Shown: positions 28,031 through 34,525 of the stretch, piece by piece
Layout: the number at the start of each line of letters is the position of its first letter
Position numbering within the stretch: the first letter of the stretch is position 1
NCBI GenBank assembly: GCA_947169185.1
Contig: CAMVOS010000012.1
Span: 1-62,427 of the forward strand
Source: an uncultured Prevotella sp.
GTDB lineage: Bacteria; Bacteroidota; Bacteroidia; Bacteroidales; Bacteroidaceae
DNA length: 62,427 bases
Direction of reading: 5' to 3'
Position numbers and translations under genes: made by a program
Notes under the pieces: model-generated
The model's input: only the letters and a program-made list of their open reading frames with translations
The model's database searches: none
What the model was told of the DNA's origin: nothing

Positions 28031-28474
28031 ATGAACATACTGCTGATGATGCTCCGCGCCCCGCGCCCCAGACGCCAGAACGACATGCGGGCCGTAGCCA
28101 AGCCCCGCTGGATTCGCAAAGGATACGACGGGCTGACCTTCTTCGGATACATCATCACGCATACCGACGAGGAGGCCGAGGCGTTTAACCAGCGCTTCGG
28201 CTCCTTTAAAAACCACGAGATGATACACCTCTACCAGGCCCGCGACTGCCACAACTCATGGCTGCTGTTCTACCTGCGCTACGGCTGGTACTGGCTGCTG
28301 GCCTGCCGCTACCGCCGTCGACTGAAGAATGCGGGCTACCGGCTGAACCCGTTCGAGATGGAGGCCTACGCCAACATGTACGACCTGCACTATCTGGACG
28401 ACAAGCCGCGCGGGGCATCGGGCTGGCGCCGCTACGCGCGGATGCCGCTGAGCGAACGCATGAAGCATATATAA
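28031..28474 (+). CDS. Small HEXXH-motif protein, putative zinc peptidase relative
   Basis: 147 residues, very basic, no signal peptide. HEMIH at 62-66 is a candidate zinc-metallopeptidase motif, and the downstream PFEMEAYANMYDLHYL (Glu109/Glu111) could supply a third ligand in gluzincin style. Between them lies a Tyr/Trp/Arg-rich segment (WLLFYLRYGWYWLLACRYRRRL) that may be one membrane-associated helix. The overall pattern reminds me of small uncharacterised Bacteroidales proteins with NHExxH; I cannot name a family. It follows metY closely and ends before a strong terminator. Confidence 0.65.
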   Translation: MNILLMMLRAPRPRRQNDMRAVAKPRWIRKGYDGLTFFGYIITHTDEEAEAFNQRFGSFKNHEMIHLYQARDCHNSWLLFYLRYGWYWLLACRYRRRLKNAGYRLNPFEMEAYANMYDLHYLDDKPRGASGWRRYARMPLSERMKHI

Positions 28475-28520
28475 TATATATAATAAGGTATAGTGGCCTG
28501 CACGGAAACGGGACGGAATG

Positions 28521-28563
28521 AAGAAAAGTTATCGACGTTAACTTTTCTTTATTTTTTTTTTTT
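28521..28563 (+). terminator. Rho-independent terminator closing the metY/HEXXH unit
   Basis: Perfect 11-bp stem (AAGAAAAGTTA 28521-28531 with TAACTTTTCTT 28539-28549), 7-nt loop, then A and a run of T through about 28563. Confidence 0.85.
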
Positions 28564-28592
28564 TGAAATTAACGCCAGATTGATTACCTTTG
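28563..28592 (+). promoter_or_regulatory. Promoter TTG-N19-TACCTTTG for the leader-like peptide gene
   Basis: TTG at 28563-28565, 19-bp spacer, TACCTTTG at 28585-28592. The T-run of the terminator merges directly into the -33 region. About 50 nt of leader precede the ATG. Confidence 0.8.
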
Positions 28593-28648
28593 TCGACAGG
28601 TTTAATTCAATAACATTTATTACTAACAAGATTAAATTGATTAAGTTT

Positions 28649-28831
28649 ATGAAGAAAAAAGAGTATGAAAGTCCGGCGATGGAAGTCGTCGAAGTGAAAC
28701 AACAAGTGCAGTTGCTGGCCGGCAGCCAACTGAGTGGCAAATTGGACGATCCCGACGATTATTTACTCGAAGACGATCCGTTCAGCTTTGCTCCTCAATT
28801 ACCAGGCGAACCAAACCCGTTCGACTTTTAA
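28649..28831 (+). CDS. 60-residue leader-like peptide of unknown function
   Basis: The peptide has a basic start (MKKKEYESP), an AMEVVEVKQQVQLLAGS segment and then a 35-residue acidic, Pro/Phe-rich tail (DDPDDYLLEDDPFSF). There is no hydrophobic signal sequence. The Lys-rich opening, EVVEV and LLAGS give it the look of a family of short Prevotella/Bacteroides peptides I have seen only as hypothetical proteins; the two-part leader/core layout resembles RiPP precursors, but this is inference. The ATG is fixed by the promoter just upstream; an upstream extension would run through it. It is followed 36 bp later by a fimbrillin-like lipoprotein, probably in one transcript. Confidence 0.7.
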   Translation: MKKKEYESPAMEVVEVKQQVQLLAGSQLSGKLDDPDDYLLEDDPFSFAPQLPGEPNPFDF

Positions 28832-28867
28832 CTAACCCCAGTGTACAACAATTTAAACGTAAAGACA

Positions 28868-29926
28868 ATGAAGACAACGAAATTATTCTTTATGGCTGCA
28901 CTGGCTCTGATGACTGCCGCATGCAGCAACGACGACAACGACCTGACGACCCAGCAGCCTCAGAAGGCCGAGGGCATCACCATCACCGCACAACTCGCCC
29001 CGAAGACCAACGGAGCCACGACCCGCGCCGTGAGCGACGGCGGCAACAAGATTGTGGCCGAGTGGGACGTGAACGAGCATCTCGCCGTCCTCTACGAAGT
29101 GGGCGGCACGAAGAAAGTGGCCGATGCCACCATCACCGCTGTTGACGGCGACGACTATTCAGCCACCATCCAGTTCACCGTGGAGGAAGGTACGCCCGAC
29201 AACACCCCCTGCACGCTGGTCTATCCCTACGACGCAGCCAAGGATGACCACACGGGCGTGAAGAATGCCGCCACGCTGCTGGCCGCTCAGGACGGCACGC
29301 TCAACGCCAACCTCGACGTCCGCGTGGGCGAAGGCACCATCCAGACCACGACGCCCGGCCTGACCGTCACCACCCAGCCCGTAGCGCAGTTTGCCATCTT
29401 CAAGTTCACCACCAAAAACTCTGATGCATCGGACTACATTAGCGTAACATCGCTGACTGTCAGCACCGGTGGGCAGAACTATGTCATCACCCCCGCCTCG
29501 GCTACGAGCGAGCTCTATGTCGCCCTGCCCCCCATCAGCAGCCAGGCCGTGACCTTCACCGCCACGGACGGCAGCAATCTCTACACCTGCTATAAGGACG
29601 GCGTTACCTTTGCTGCCGGCAACTACTACCAAAGCACGCTGAAGAATAGCAATATGGTAGAGTGCGGATGCGGTAATCTCATCGGCATTTGTTATGGTTC
29701 GGACGAGTTCACAGGGCAGGTTCTCTCCGCCGCCCAGGCTATCGCCCTTGCCCAGGCCAAGGCCGCTGAGACTGGCAGCAATTGCGCCGTGTTCTATGAC
29801 TACGGCGATGGTTATTATGAAATAAGATTTGCCAAGAATGACGGCACGACAGGCTCAGCACGGGCTAATCGCAATGCCGACGCAAAGGGTCTAAACGGAT
29901 ATAAAGGCTACTACGTATCGAAGTAA
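28868..29926 (+). CDS. Fimbrillin-like surface lipoprotein
   Basis: 352 residues with a lipoprotein signal peptide (MKTTKLFFMAALALMTAAC, Cys19) followed by an Asp/Asn-rich export-type segment (SNDDND). The body (ITITAQLAPKTNG..TTRAV, EWDVNEHLAVLY, YSATIQFTVEEGTPDNTPCTLVYPYD) is typical of Bacteroidales fimbrillin-family (Mfa-like) adhesin domains, where the start is removed and subunits are polymerised by donor-strand exchange. The C-terminal 80 residues (ECGCGNLIGICYGSDEF onward) have three cysteines and no resemblance to fimbrillin; this may be a separate small domain. No neighbouring Mfa2/Mfa3-type anchor or tip genes are seen, so it is an isolated subunit or lipoprotein. Confidence 0.78.
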   Translation: MKTTKLFFMAALALMTAACSNDDNDLTTQQPQKAEGITITAQLAPKTNGATTRAVSDGGNKIVAEWDVNEHLAVLYEVGGTKKVADATITAVDGDDYSATIQFTVEEGTPDNTPCTLVYPYDAAKDDHTGVKNAATLLAAQDGTLNANLDVRVGEGTIQTTTPGLTVTTQPVAQFAIFKFTTKNSDASDYISVTSLTVSTGGQNYVITPASATSELYVALPPISSQAVTFTATDGSNLYTCYKDGVTFAAGNYYQSTLKNSNMVECGCGNLIGICYGSDEFTGQVLSAAQAIALAQAKAAETGSNCAVFYDYGDGYYEIRFAKNDGTTGSARANRNADAKGLNGYKGYYVSK

Positions 29927-29936
29927 GCCAGAATCA

Positions 29937-29966
29937 GGGGACTCTCTGATCCGTCAGAGATGCCCC
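29937..29966 (+). other. Strong hairpin after the fimbrillin-like gene
   Basis: GGGG (29937-29940) and TCTCTGA (29943-29949) pair with TCAGAGA (29954-29960) and CCCC (29963-29966) across a 2x2 internal loop and a 4-nt loop. No T-run, so it is more likely an mRNA 3'-stabilising or processing structure than a terminator. The GC-rich 180 bases after it hold no gene that I can support. Confidence 0.5.
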
Positions 29967-30144
29967 GCGCACGGCGGACCCCCGCCCGCACAGCCCCCAC
30001 AGAGAGGGCGGCCCCGAAAGCCACGGCGGACGGCACCGCCCTCCCTCTCTCTTCAAACCCCGGAAACGGGCTGCTGACGGGGGATCACGGGGTTCTTATG
30101 ATCCACGGTTACAGACCCTCTGATACAAGAGAAAAGAATAATCG

Positions 30145-30169
30145 GGGAGCCTTCGGGCTCCCTTTTTTT
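30145..30169 (+). terminator. Rho-independent terminator with TTCG tetraloop
   Basis: GGGAGCC, TTCG, GGCTCCC followed by seven T (30163-30169). Ends the peptide/fimbrillin-like transcript just before the HTH/AT-hook gene. Confidence 0.92.
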
Positions 30170-30191
30170 GTGGACTAAAAATAAGAAGGAA

Positions 30192-30455
30192 ATGAAGAAC
30201 AAGCAGTATGACAAGGAGCATCCGCGCAGGCGGTTCAACAAAAAGGTGGACGGGCCGACGGTCATGGAGTGGTATGCTAAGATGCCGACGGCGGAGCTGG
30301 CGGAGCGTATGGGGCTGACGGTGAAGCAGATTGAGAACTTTCTAAATCGCGAGAAGCTGGAGCCTGGAAAAGTTAAAGACCCTAAAGTGAGGTCGGCCAT
30401 TAACAGCGAGAACGGCCGGAAGGGAGGGCGGCCACGGAAGAAAGTTGGAAAATAA
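30192..30455 (+). CDS. Mini DNA-binding protein with HTH and AT-hook-like tail
   Basis: 87 residues, strongly basic. A helix-turn-helix-like segment MPTAELAERMGLTVKQIENFLNREKL lies in the middle, and the C-terminus GRKGGRPRKK contains a GRP core flanked by basic residues as in AT-hooks. The ATG at 30192 has a good AAGAAGGAA upstream. It follows the terminator and no promoter box is clear, so it may be expressed from read-through. I know no named family; the features suggest a small sequence-specific or architectural DNA-binding protein. It ends 70 bp before a three-copy 22-bp repeat, a possible target. Confidence 0.6.
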   Translation: MKNKQYDKEHPRRRFNKKVDGPTVMEWYAKMPTAELAERMGLTVKQIENFLNREKLEPGKVKDPKVRSAINSENGRKGGRPRKKVGK

Positions 30456-30524
30456 AAAGCAAACACTTTTTTTATACCGAAGTTTTTTCGTTTATTTGCA
30501 GTCGGAAGTCAATAACGGCATTTT

Positions 30525-30587
30525 CGAGTTAGTACTGAAACTCCGCCGAGTTAGTACTGAAACTCCGCCGAGTTAGTACTGAAACTC
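30525..30587 (+). repeat. Three tandem 22-bp direct repeats
   Basis: Unit CGAGTTAGTACTGAAACTCCGC, copies beginning at 30525, 30547 and 30569, the last truncated to 19 bp. Each contains GAGTT/AACTC inverted ends around AGTACT. Copies are identical and exactly two helical turns apart. They lie between the HTH/AT-hook gene and the HU-like gene, ending 39 bp before the latter's ATG, and look like an operator or iteron array. Confidence 0.9.
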
Positions 30588-30626
30588 AAAAGTCGGGTAA
30601 CTAAAACAACTAAAATCTAATGTTTT

Positions 30627-31196
30627 ATGGCAAAAGTCAAGTACACTATCAAAGAGAACTCAAAGGTGGGAACGCACAGTTTCTATGCTGTTCCAGTTCT
30701 GAATGGCTCGTTGGACTTCATGGAGGTCTGCGAGGAGGCTTGTGAGAACACGTCGATTGAGCCGTCGATTATGCGTGCGGCTGTGACGGAGTACATGAAG
30801 GCGGTGAAGCGTAACGTGCTGAAGGGCTTCCGTTGTGCTGTGGGCGAGCAGTTCCTTTTCGTCTATCCGAACATTGAAGCATCGTTGAAGGACAAGAAGG
30901 ATGCTCAGGGCAACATCTTGGAGGTTGCTACTGCCGCTAAATTTACGCTGGCCGGCGCCAAGAGCCGCCTGGGTGCTTCGGTCAGCCCGAAGTACAGTGC
31001 ACAGTTTGCCGCCGAGGTGTCTTGGCAGCGCGTCGACGCATCGGGCGCAGCCATCGAGGAGGAGGACATCACGGACAACGGCACGACGCCGTCACCTTCT
31101 GGCGGCGACAACGGCGGCACGACACCGACGCCGTCGGGCGGCGGCGGTGGTGAAACTCCTGGCGGCGACAACGGCGGCGAGGAAGGTGGAATGTAA
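30627..31196 (+). CDS. HU-like DNA-binding protein with disordered Gly-rich tail
   Basis: 189 residues. The first 125 resemble the HU/IHF-like proteins of Bacteroidales (MAKVKYTIKENSKVGTHSFYA, a helical dimerisation part EACENTSIEPSIMRAAVTEYMKAVKRNVLKG split here for description, then FRCAVGEQFLFVYPNIEASLKD). The last 55 are a Gly/Thr/Pro/Asp-rich disordered tail ending GGEEGGM, shared with the gene fragment at the left edge of the window. Such proteins are thought to bend or coat DNA; target unknown. The stop lies three bases from the trpS stop on the other strand, and no terminator separates them. Confidence 0.8.
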   Translation: MAKVKYTIKENSKVGTHSFYAVPVLNGSLDFMEVCEEACENTSIEPSIMRAAVTEYMKAVKRNVLKGFRCAVGEQFLFVYPNIEASLKDKKDAQGNILEVATAAKFTLAGAKSRLGASVSPKYSAQFAAEVSWQRVDASGAAIEEEDITDNGTTPSPSGGDNGGTTPTPSGGGGGETPGGDNGGEEGGM

Positions 31197-31199
31197 CGG

Positions 31200-32291
31200 T
31201 TACTTCGAACGGAAGCGCTCGGCCTGACTGCGTATCAGCTCTTCGTCGTCGAAGTAGTTGATCTTCATGGCAGCACGCACCTCGTCCATGGTCTGCGCGG
31301 CGGTTTCGCGGGCGCGCTCGGTGCCCTTGCGCAGGATATTGTAGATTTCGGGAATGTCCTGCTCGAACTCATGACGACGCTGGCGGATAGGTTCCAACAT
31401 CTCGTTCAGGATTTGGTTGAGGAACTTCTTGCACTTCATGTCGCCCAAGCCGCCACGACGGTAGTGGTCCTTCAGTTCGTCAAGGTTCTGGTATTCGGGC
31501 CAGAAGTTGGCAAAGTCCTCAGGCTTTGAGAATGCGTCGAGATAAGTAAACACGGCGTTGCCCTCTACGTGTCCCGGGTCGTTCAGATTGACATGCAAGG
31601 GGTCGGTATACATCGAGCGCACCTTCTGCCAAACGGTGTCGGCATCGTCAGAGAGGTAGATGCAGTTGCCCAGCGACTTCGACATTTTCTCCTTGCCATC
31701 AGTACCTGGCAGACGACGTGCTGTAGCATTCTCGGGCAGCATGATGTTTGGCTCGACCAAAACGGGACCATAGGTATTGTTGAAACGATTGACCAGTTCG
31801 CGTGTCACCTCCAACATGGGTTCCTGGTCTTCGCCTGCTGGTACGGTAGTGGCCTTGAACAGCGTGATGTCGGCAGCCTGGCTGACGGGATAGCAGAAGA
31901 AGCCCAGGGGTATGCTCTCGCCCTCGAAGCCGCGCATCTTGATTTCGGTCTTCACGGTCGGGTTGCGCTGTACGCGGCTGACGGACACGAGATTCATGAG
32001 GTAGGTGGTCAGCTCGGCCAGCTCCGTAATCTGGCTCTGGATGAACAGCGTACACTTTTCGGGGTCCAGTCCTGCCGAGAGGTAGTCAAGCGCTACCTCG
32101 ACGATGTTCTGGCGTATCTTTTCCGGATTGTCCGCATTATCGGTCAGCGCCTGCACGTCGGCCATAAACACAAACATCTTCTCATAGTCACCCGCATTCT
32201 GCAATTCTACACGGCGACGCAGCGAACCTACGTAGTGTCCCAAGTGCAGCTTGCCCGTAGGACGGTCGCCTGTCAGTATAATCTTTCCCAT
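31200..32291 (-). CDS. trpS: Tryptophanyl-tRNA synthetase
   Basis: Charges tRNA-Trp. The 363-residue class Ic enzyme has the HIGH-type motif [14 protein letters not shown] (HLGH at 16-19), [20 protein letters not shown] for dimer/ATP contacts and KMSKS in [10 protein letters not shown] near residue 200. ATG at 32291 is preferred; a longer open frame to 32345 contains the promoter (TACCTTTG on the minus strand at 32323-32330). It is divergent from a membrane HTH gene and convergent with the HU-like gene. Confidence 0.95.
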   Translation of the reverse strand: MGKIILTGDRPTGKLHLGHYVGSLRRRVELQNAGDYEKMFVFMADVQALTDNADNPEKIRQNIVEVALDYLSAGLDPEKCTLFIQSQITELAELTTYLMNLVSVSRVQRNPTVKTEIKMRGFEGESIPLGFFCYPVSQAADITLFKATTVPAGEDQEPMLEVTRELVNRFNNTYGPVLVEPNIMLPENATARRLPGTDGKEKMSKSLGNCIYLSDDADTVWQKVRSMYTDPLHVNLNDPGHVEGNAVFTYLDAFSKPEDFANFWPEYQNLDELKDHYRRGGLGDMKCKKFLNQILNEMLEPIRQRRHEFEQDIPEIYNILRKGTERARETAAQTMDEVRAAMKINYFDDEELIRSQAERFRSK

Positions 32292-32322
32292 AATATTTTT
32301 ACTTTTTTTCTGAATTTGCATG

Positions 32323-32330
32323 CAAAGGTA
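32323..32330 (-). promoter_or_regulatory. trpS -7 element (TACCTTTG)
   Basis: CAAAGGTA on the plus strand, 31 bp upstream of the trpS ATG. Confidence 0.75.
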
Positions 32331-32364
32331 GCAAATTAATTGCAAATAACACTATAATTCCTTC

Positions 32365-32400
32365 GCAAAAGTGTTCAAAACGTACTTTGCACACTTTTGC
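32365..32400. promoter_or_regulatory. 36-bp imperfect palindrome in the trpS/HTH divergent promoter region
   Basis: GCAAAAGTGT (32365-32374) is a perfect inverted copy of ACACTTTTGC (32391-32400); inside, CAAA (32376-32379) pairs with TTTG (32386-32389). In total 14 of 18 positions are symmetric. It lies between the two divergent promoters, 13 bp from the -33 TTG of the HTH gene and 34 bp from the trpS -7 box, as expected for a shared operator. Confidence 0.7.
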
Positions 32401-32412
32401 AAACACTTTTTC

Positions 32413-32443
32413 TTGGCAGGAAAGCAAAATATTCGTATCTTTG
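32413..32443 (+). promoter_or_regulatory. Promoter TTG-N20-TATCTTTG of the membrane HTH gene
   Basis: TTG at 32413-32415, 20-bp spacer, TATCTTTG at 32436-32443, 22 bp before the ATG at 32466. Confidence 0.8.
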
Positions 32444-32465
32444 CATCAACAAAAATCAAAAAGCA

Positions 32466-32978
32466 ATGACAATGATATTAACGAATCGCGAAGTGTTTCT
32501 GCTCATTATCTGCACCGTATTCTACATTACCTTATTTATATTGGTGCTGCAGAACAGTCGGCACAAGATACAACTGTTGCAGAGCCGACTCGACAACATA
32601 CACGCCATGCAGAAGATGGCCGTCATCGAGCCACGGCAGGACGTGAGCACGCTCTTCGCATCGCCCATCTACCTGCGTATCAAGCAGAACATCTCCGAGG
32701 GACGGAACATGGCGGACAACGACTGGGCAGAGCTGGCAGAGGCTGTGAACAACATCTACGACGGATTCTCTGAGAAGCTATACAGTCTTTATAATATGAG
32801 CGACCAGGACTATCGCGTCAGCCTACTTATTAAAATACGCATCCAGCCCAAAGACATTGCCACGCTGACGGCGCACTCCAAAGAGAGCATCGCTTCCACG
32901 CGCAGCCGCCTCTATCAGAAGGTGTTTGGCAAAAAGGGCAGCACAAAGGACTGGGACGACTTTATACTATCAATTTAA
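32466..32978 (+). CDS. Membrane-anchored HTH transcriptional regulator
   Basis: 170 residues. One N-terminal transmembrane helix (VFLLIICTVFYITLFILVL, about 9-28) is followed by a coiled-coil-like stretch (RHKIQLLQSRLDNIHAMQK) and a C-terminal sigma-4/LuxR-like HTH (IRIQPKDIATLTAHSKESIASTRSRLYQKVFGKKG in two descriptive halves: IRIQPKDIATLTAHSKES and IASTRSRLYQKVFGKKG). This HTH type ends many Bacteroidetes TPR regulators; here the sensor part is reduced to a membrane anchor. An upstream in-frame ATG falls within the promoter and is rejected. Next to the 36-bp palindrome, it is a candidate regulator of its own region. Confidence 0.75.
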   Translation: MTMILTNREVFLLIICTVFYITLFILVLQNSRHKIQLLQSRLDNIHAMQKMAVIEPRQDVSTLFASPIYLRIKQNISEGRNMADNDWAELAEAVNNIYDGFSEKLYSLYNMSDQDYRVSLLIKIRIQPKDIATLTAHSKESIASTRSRLYQKVFGKKGSTKDWDDFILSI

Positions 32979-33030
32979 CATCGAAGCATCGAAATATCGA
33001 AATATCGAAGCATCAAAATAACGAAATAAC
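32979..33030 (+). repeat. Imperfect short tandem repeat (ATCGAAAT/ATCGAAGC units)
   Basis: Units of 8-9 bp (CATCGAAGC, ATCGAAAT, then AACGAAAT) fill the gap between the HTH gene and nfeD. A closely related array lies on the other side of nfeD at 33498-33557. Confidence 0.8.
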
Positions 33031-33049
33031 GTCTTTAAAATAAAGAACT

Positions 33050-33493
33050 ATGATTGAGTATCTTTTAAACAACATGTGGCAGGTCTGGGGCATCATTGCC
33101 GTCCTCTGCCTGATTCTGGAGCTTTCGTCGGGTGACTTCTTCATCATCTGCTTCTCCATTGGTGCCGTGTTTGCCATCATTTCGGCTGTCATCGGCTTAA
33201 ACATCTACTGGCAAATCTTCATCTTTGCCATCTTCTCACTGCTCAGCGTCATGTTCGTCCGTCCTGTCGCCCTGCGCTGGCTGCATAAGAACGAACCGAA
33301 CAAAGCGACGAATGCCGACGCGCTGATAGGACGGACGGGCCGCGTGACGAAGTCCATCTGTGTCAATGAGCCCGGCTACGTGCAGATTGACGGTGACCTG
33401 TGGAAAGCCGTCAGCGACGATACCATCGAGGAAGGCGAGACCGTTCGTGTCATCGGTCGCGAGAGCACCATCATCACTGTGGAGACGCTGTAA
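33050..33493 (+). CDS. NfeD-family membrane protein
   Basis: 147 residues: three hydrophobic helices in the first 85 residues, then a short OB-like soluble domain (ADALIGRTGRVTKSICVNEPG, described as its start and end; VRVIGRESTIITVETL at the C-terminus). NfeD proteins act with SPFH/stomatin proteins in membrane microdomain organisation, and the SPFH gene follows 75 bp downstream, the classical pairing. This is the short form lacking the ClpP-like protease domain. Confidence 0.9.
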   Translation: MIEYLLNNMWQVWGIIAVLCLILELSSGDFFIICFSIGAVFAIISAVIGLNIYWQIFIFAIFSLLSVMFVRPVALRWLHKNEPNKATNADALIGRTGRVTKSICVNEPGYVQIDGDLWKAVSDDTIEEGETVRVIGRESTIITVETL

Positions 33494-33497
33494 CTTC

Positions 33498-33557
33498 GGA
33501 GTATCGGAAGCATCGAAACATCGAAACATTGAAATAACCAAAATAACCAAATTAAAA
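33498..33557 (+). repeat. Imperfect short tandem repeat (CATCGAAA/AAATAACC units)
   Basis: CATCGAAA-type units followed by AAATAACC units occupy the whole nfeD-SPFH gap. Same unit family as the array before nfeD. Confidence 0.8.
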
Positions 33558-33568
33558 CAAAAATCATT

Positions 33569-34522
33569 ATGGACATTATGAGTTATGTACTGATTGCCAT
33601 CGTTGTACTGGTAATCATCATCGCCAAGAAGGCACTTGTGATTATTCCTCAGTCGGAAACCAAGATTGTTGAGCGTCTGGGACGTTACTATGCTACGCTG
33701 AATCCGGGTATCAACCTCATCATCCCCTTCATCGACCGCGCCAAGGAGATTGTGGTGCTGACCCGCGGCCGCTATGCCTACTCGAACACTATCGACCTCA
33801 GGGAACAAGTCTACGATTTCCCGTCGCAGAACGTGATTACGAAAGATAACATCCAGATGGAAATCAACGCCCTGCTCTACTTCCAGATTGTCGATCCGTT
33901 CAAGGCTGTGTATGAGATTTCTAACCTGCCCAACGCCATCGAGAAGTTGACACAGACCACGCTGCGTAACATCATCGGTGAACTCGAGCTTGACGAGACG
34001 CTGACTTCCCGCGACACGATCAACACCAAACTGCGCGCCGTATTGGACGACGCTACCGACAAGTGGGGCGTTAAGGTAAACCGTGTAGAACTGCAGGACA
34101 TCATTCCTCCCGCAACCGTGCTGAACGCCATGGAGAAACAGATGCAGGCCGAGCGTAACAAGCGTGCACAGATTCTGACCTCTGAGGGTGAGAAAGCTGC
34201 TGAGATCCTGGCTTCTGAGGGTGAGAAGACTGCCATCATCAACCGTGCCGACGCCCAGAAGCAGCAAGCTATCCTGCATGCTGAAGGTGAGGCACAGGCC
34301 CGTATCCGCAAGGCAGAAGCAGAAGCAAAGGCTATCGAACTGATTACCGAGGCTGTGGGCAAGTCGACGAACCCTGCCAACTATCTGCTGGCCCAGAAAT
34401 ACATCCAGATGATGCAGGAGCTGGCCCAGGGCGACAAGACCAAGACCGTCTATCTGCCATACGAAGCTACCAACCTGCTGGGCTCAATCGGCGGCATCAA
34501 GGACTTGTTCAAGTCAGAATAA
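33569..34522 (+). CDS. SPFH/Band 7 (stomatin-like, QmcA-type) protein
   Basis: 317 residues: one N-terminal membrane hairpin/helix (YVLIAIVVLVIIIAKKALVI), the SPFH domain (VRRLG-like IVERLGRYYATLNPGINLIIP), then an Ala/Glu/Lys-rich heptad region at about 190-260 for oligomerisation, and a short C-terminal tail. These proteins form large membrane rings that scaffold proteases and microdomains. Partner NfeD is directly upstream. It converges on the ABC transporter gene with three bases between stops. Confidence 0.93.
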   Translation: MDIMSYVLIAIVVLVIIIAKKALVIIPQSETKIVERLGRYYATLNPGINLIIPFIDRAKEIVVLTRGRYAYSNTIDLREQVYDFPSQNVITKDNIQMEINALLYFQIVDPFKAVYEISNLPNAIEKLTQTTLRNIIGELELDETLTSRDTINTKLRAVLDDATDKWGVKVNRVELQDIIPPATVLNAMEKQMQAERNKRAQILTSEGEKAAEILASEGEKTAIINRADAQKQQAILHAEGEAQARIRKAEAEAKAIELITEAVGKSTNPANYLLAQKYIQMMQELAQGDKTKTVYLPYEATNLLGSIGGIKDLFKSE

Positions 34523-34525
34523 ACA

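Noticed and set aside
29960..30178. 72-codon open frame after the fimbrillin-like gene
   Set aside because: It spans the strong TTCG-loop terminator and is Arg/Pro/Ala-rich, as expected of chance in GC-rich sequence.
30525..30587. CRISPR array
   Set aside because: The repeats abut with no spacers, and no cas genes are nearby.
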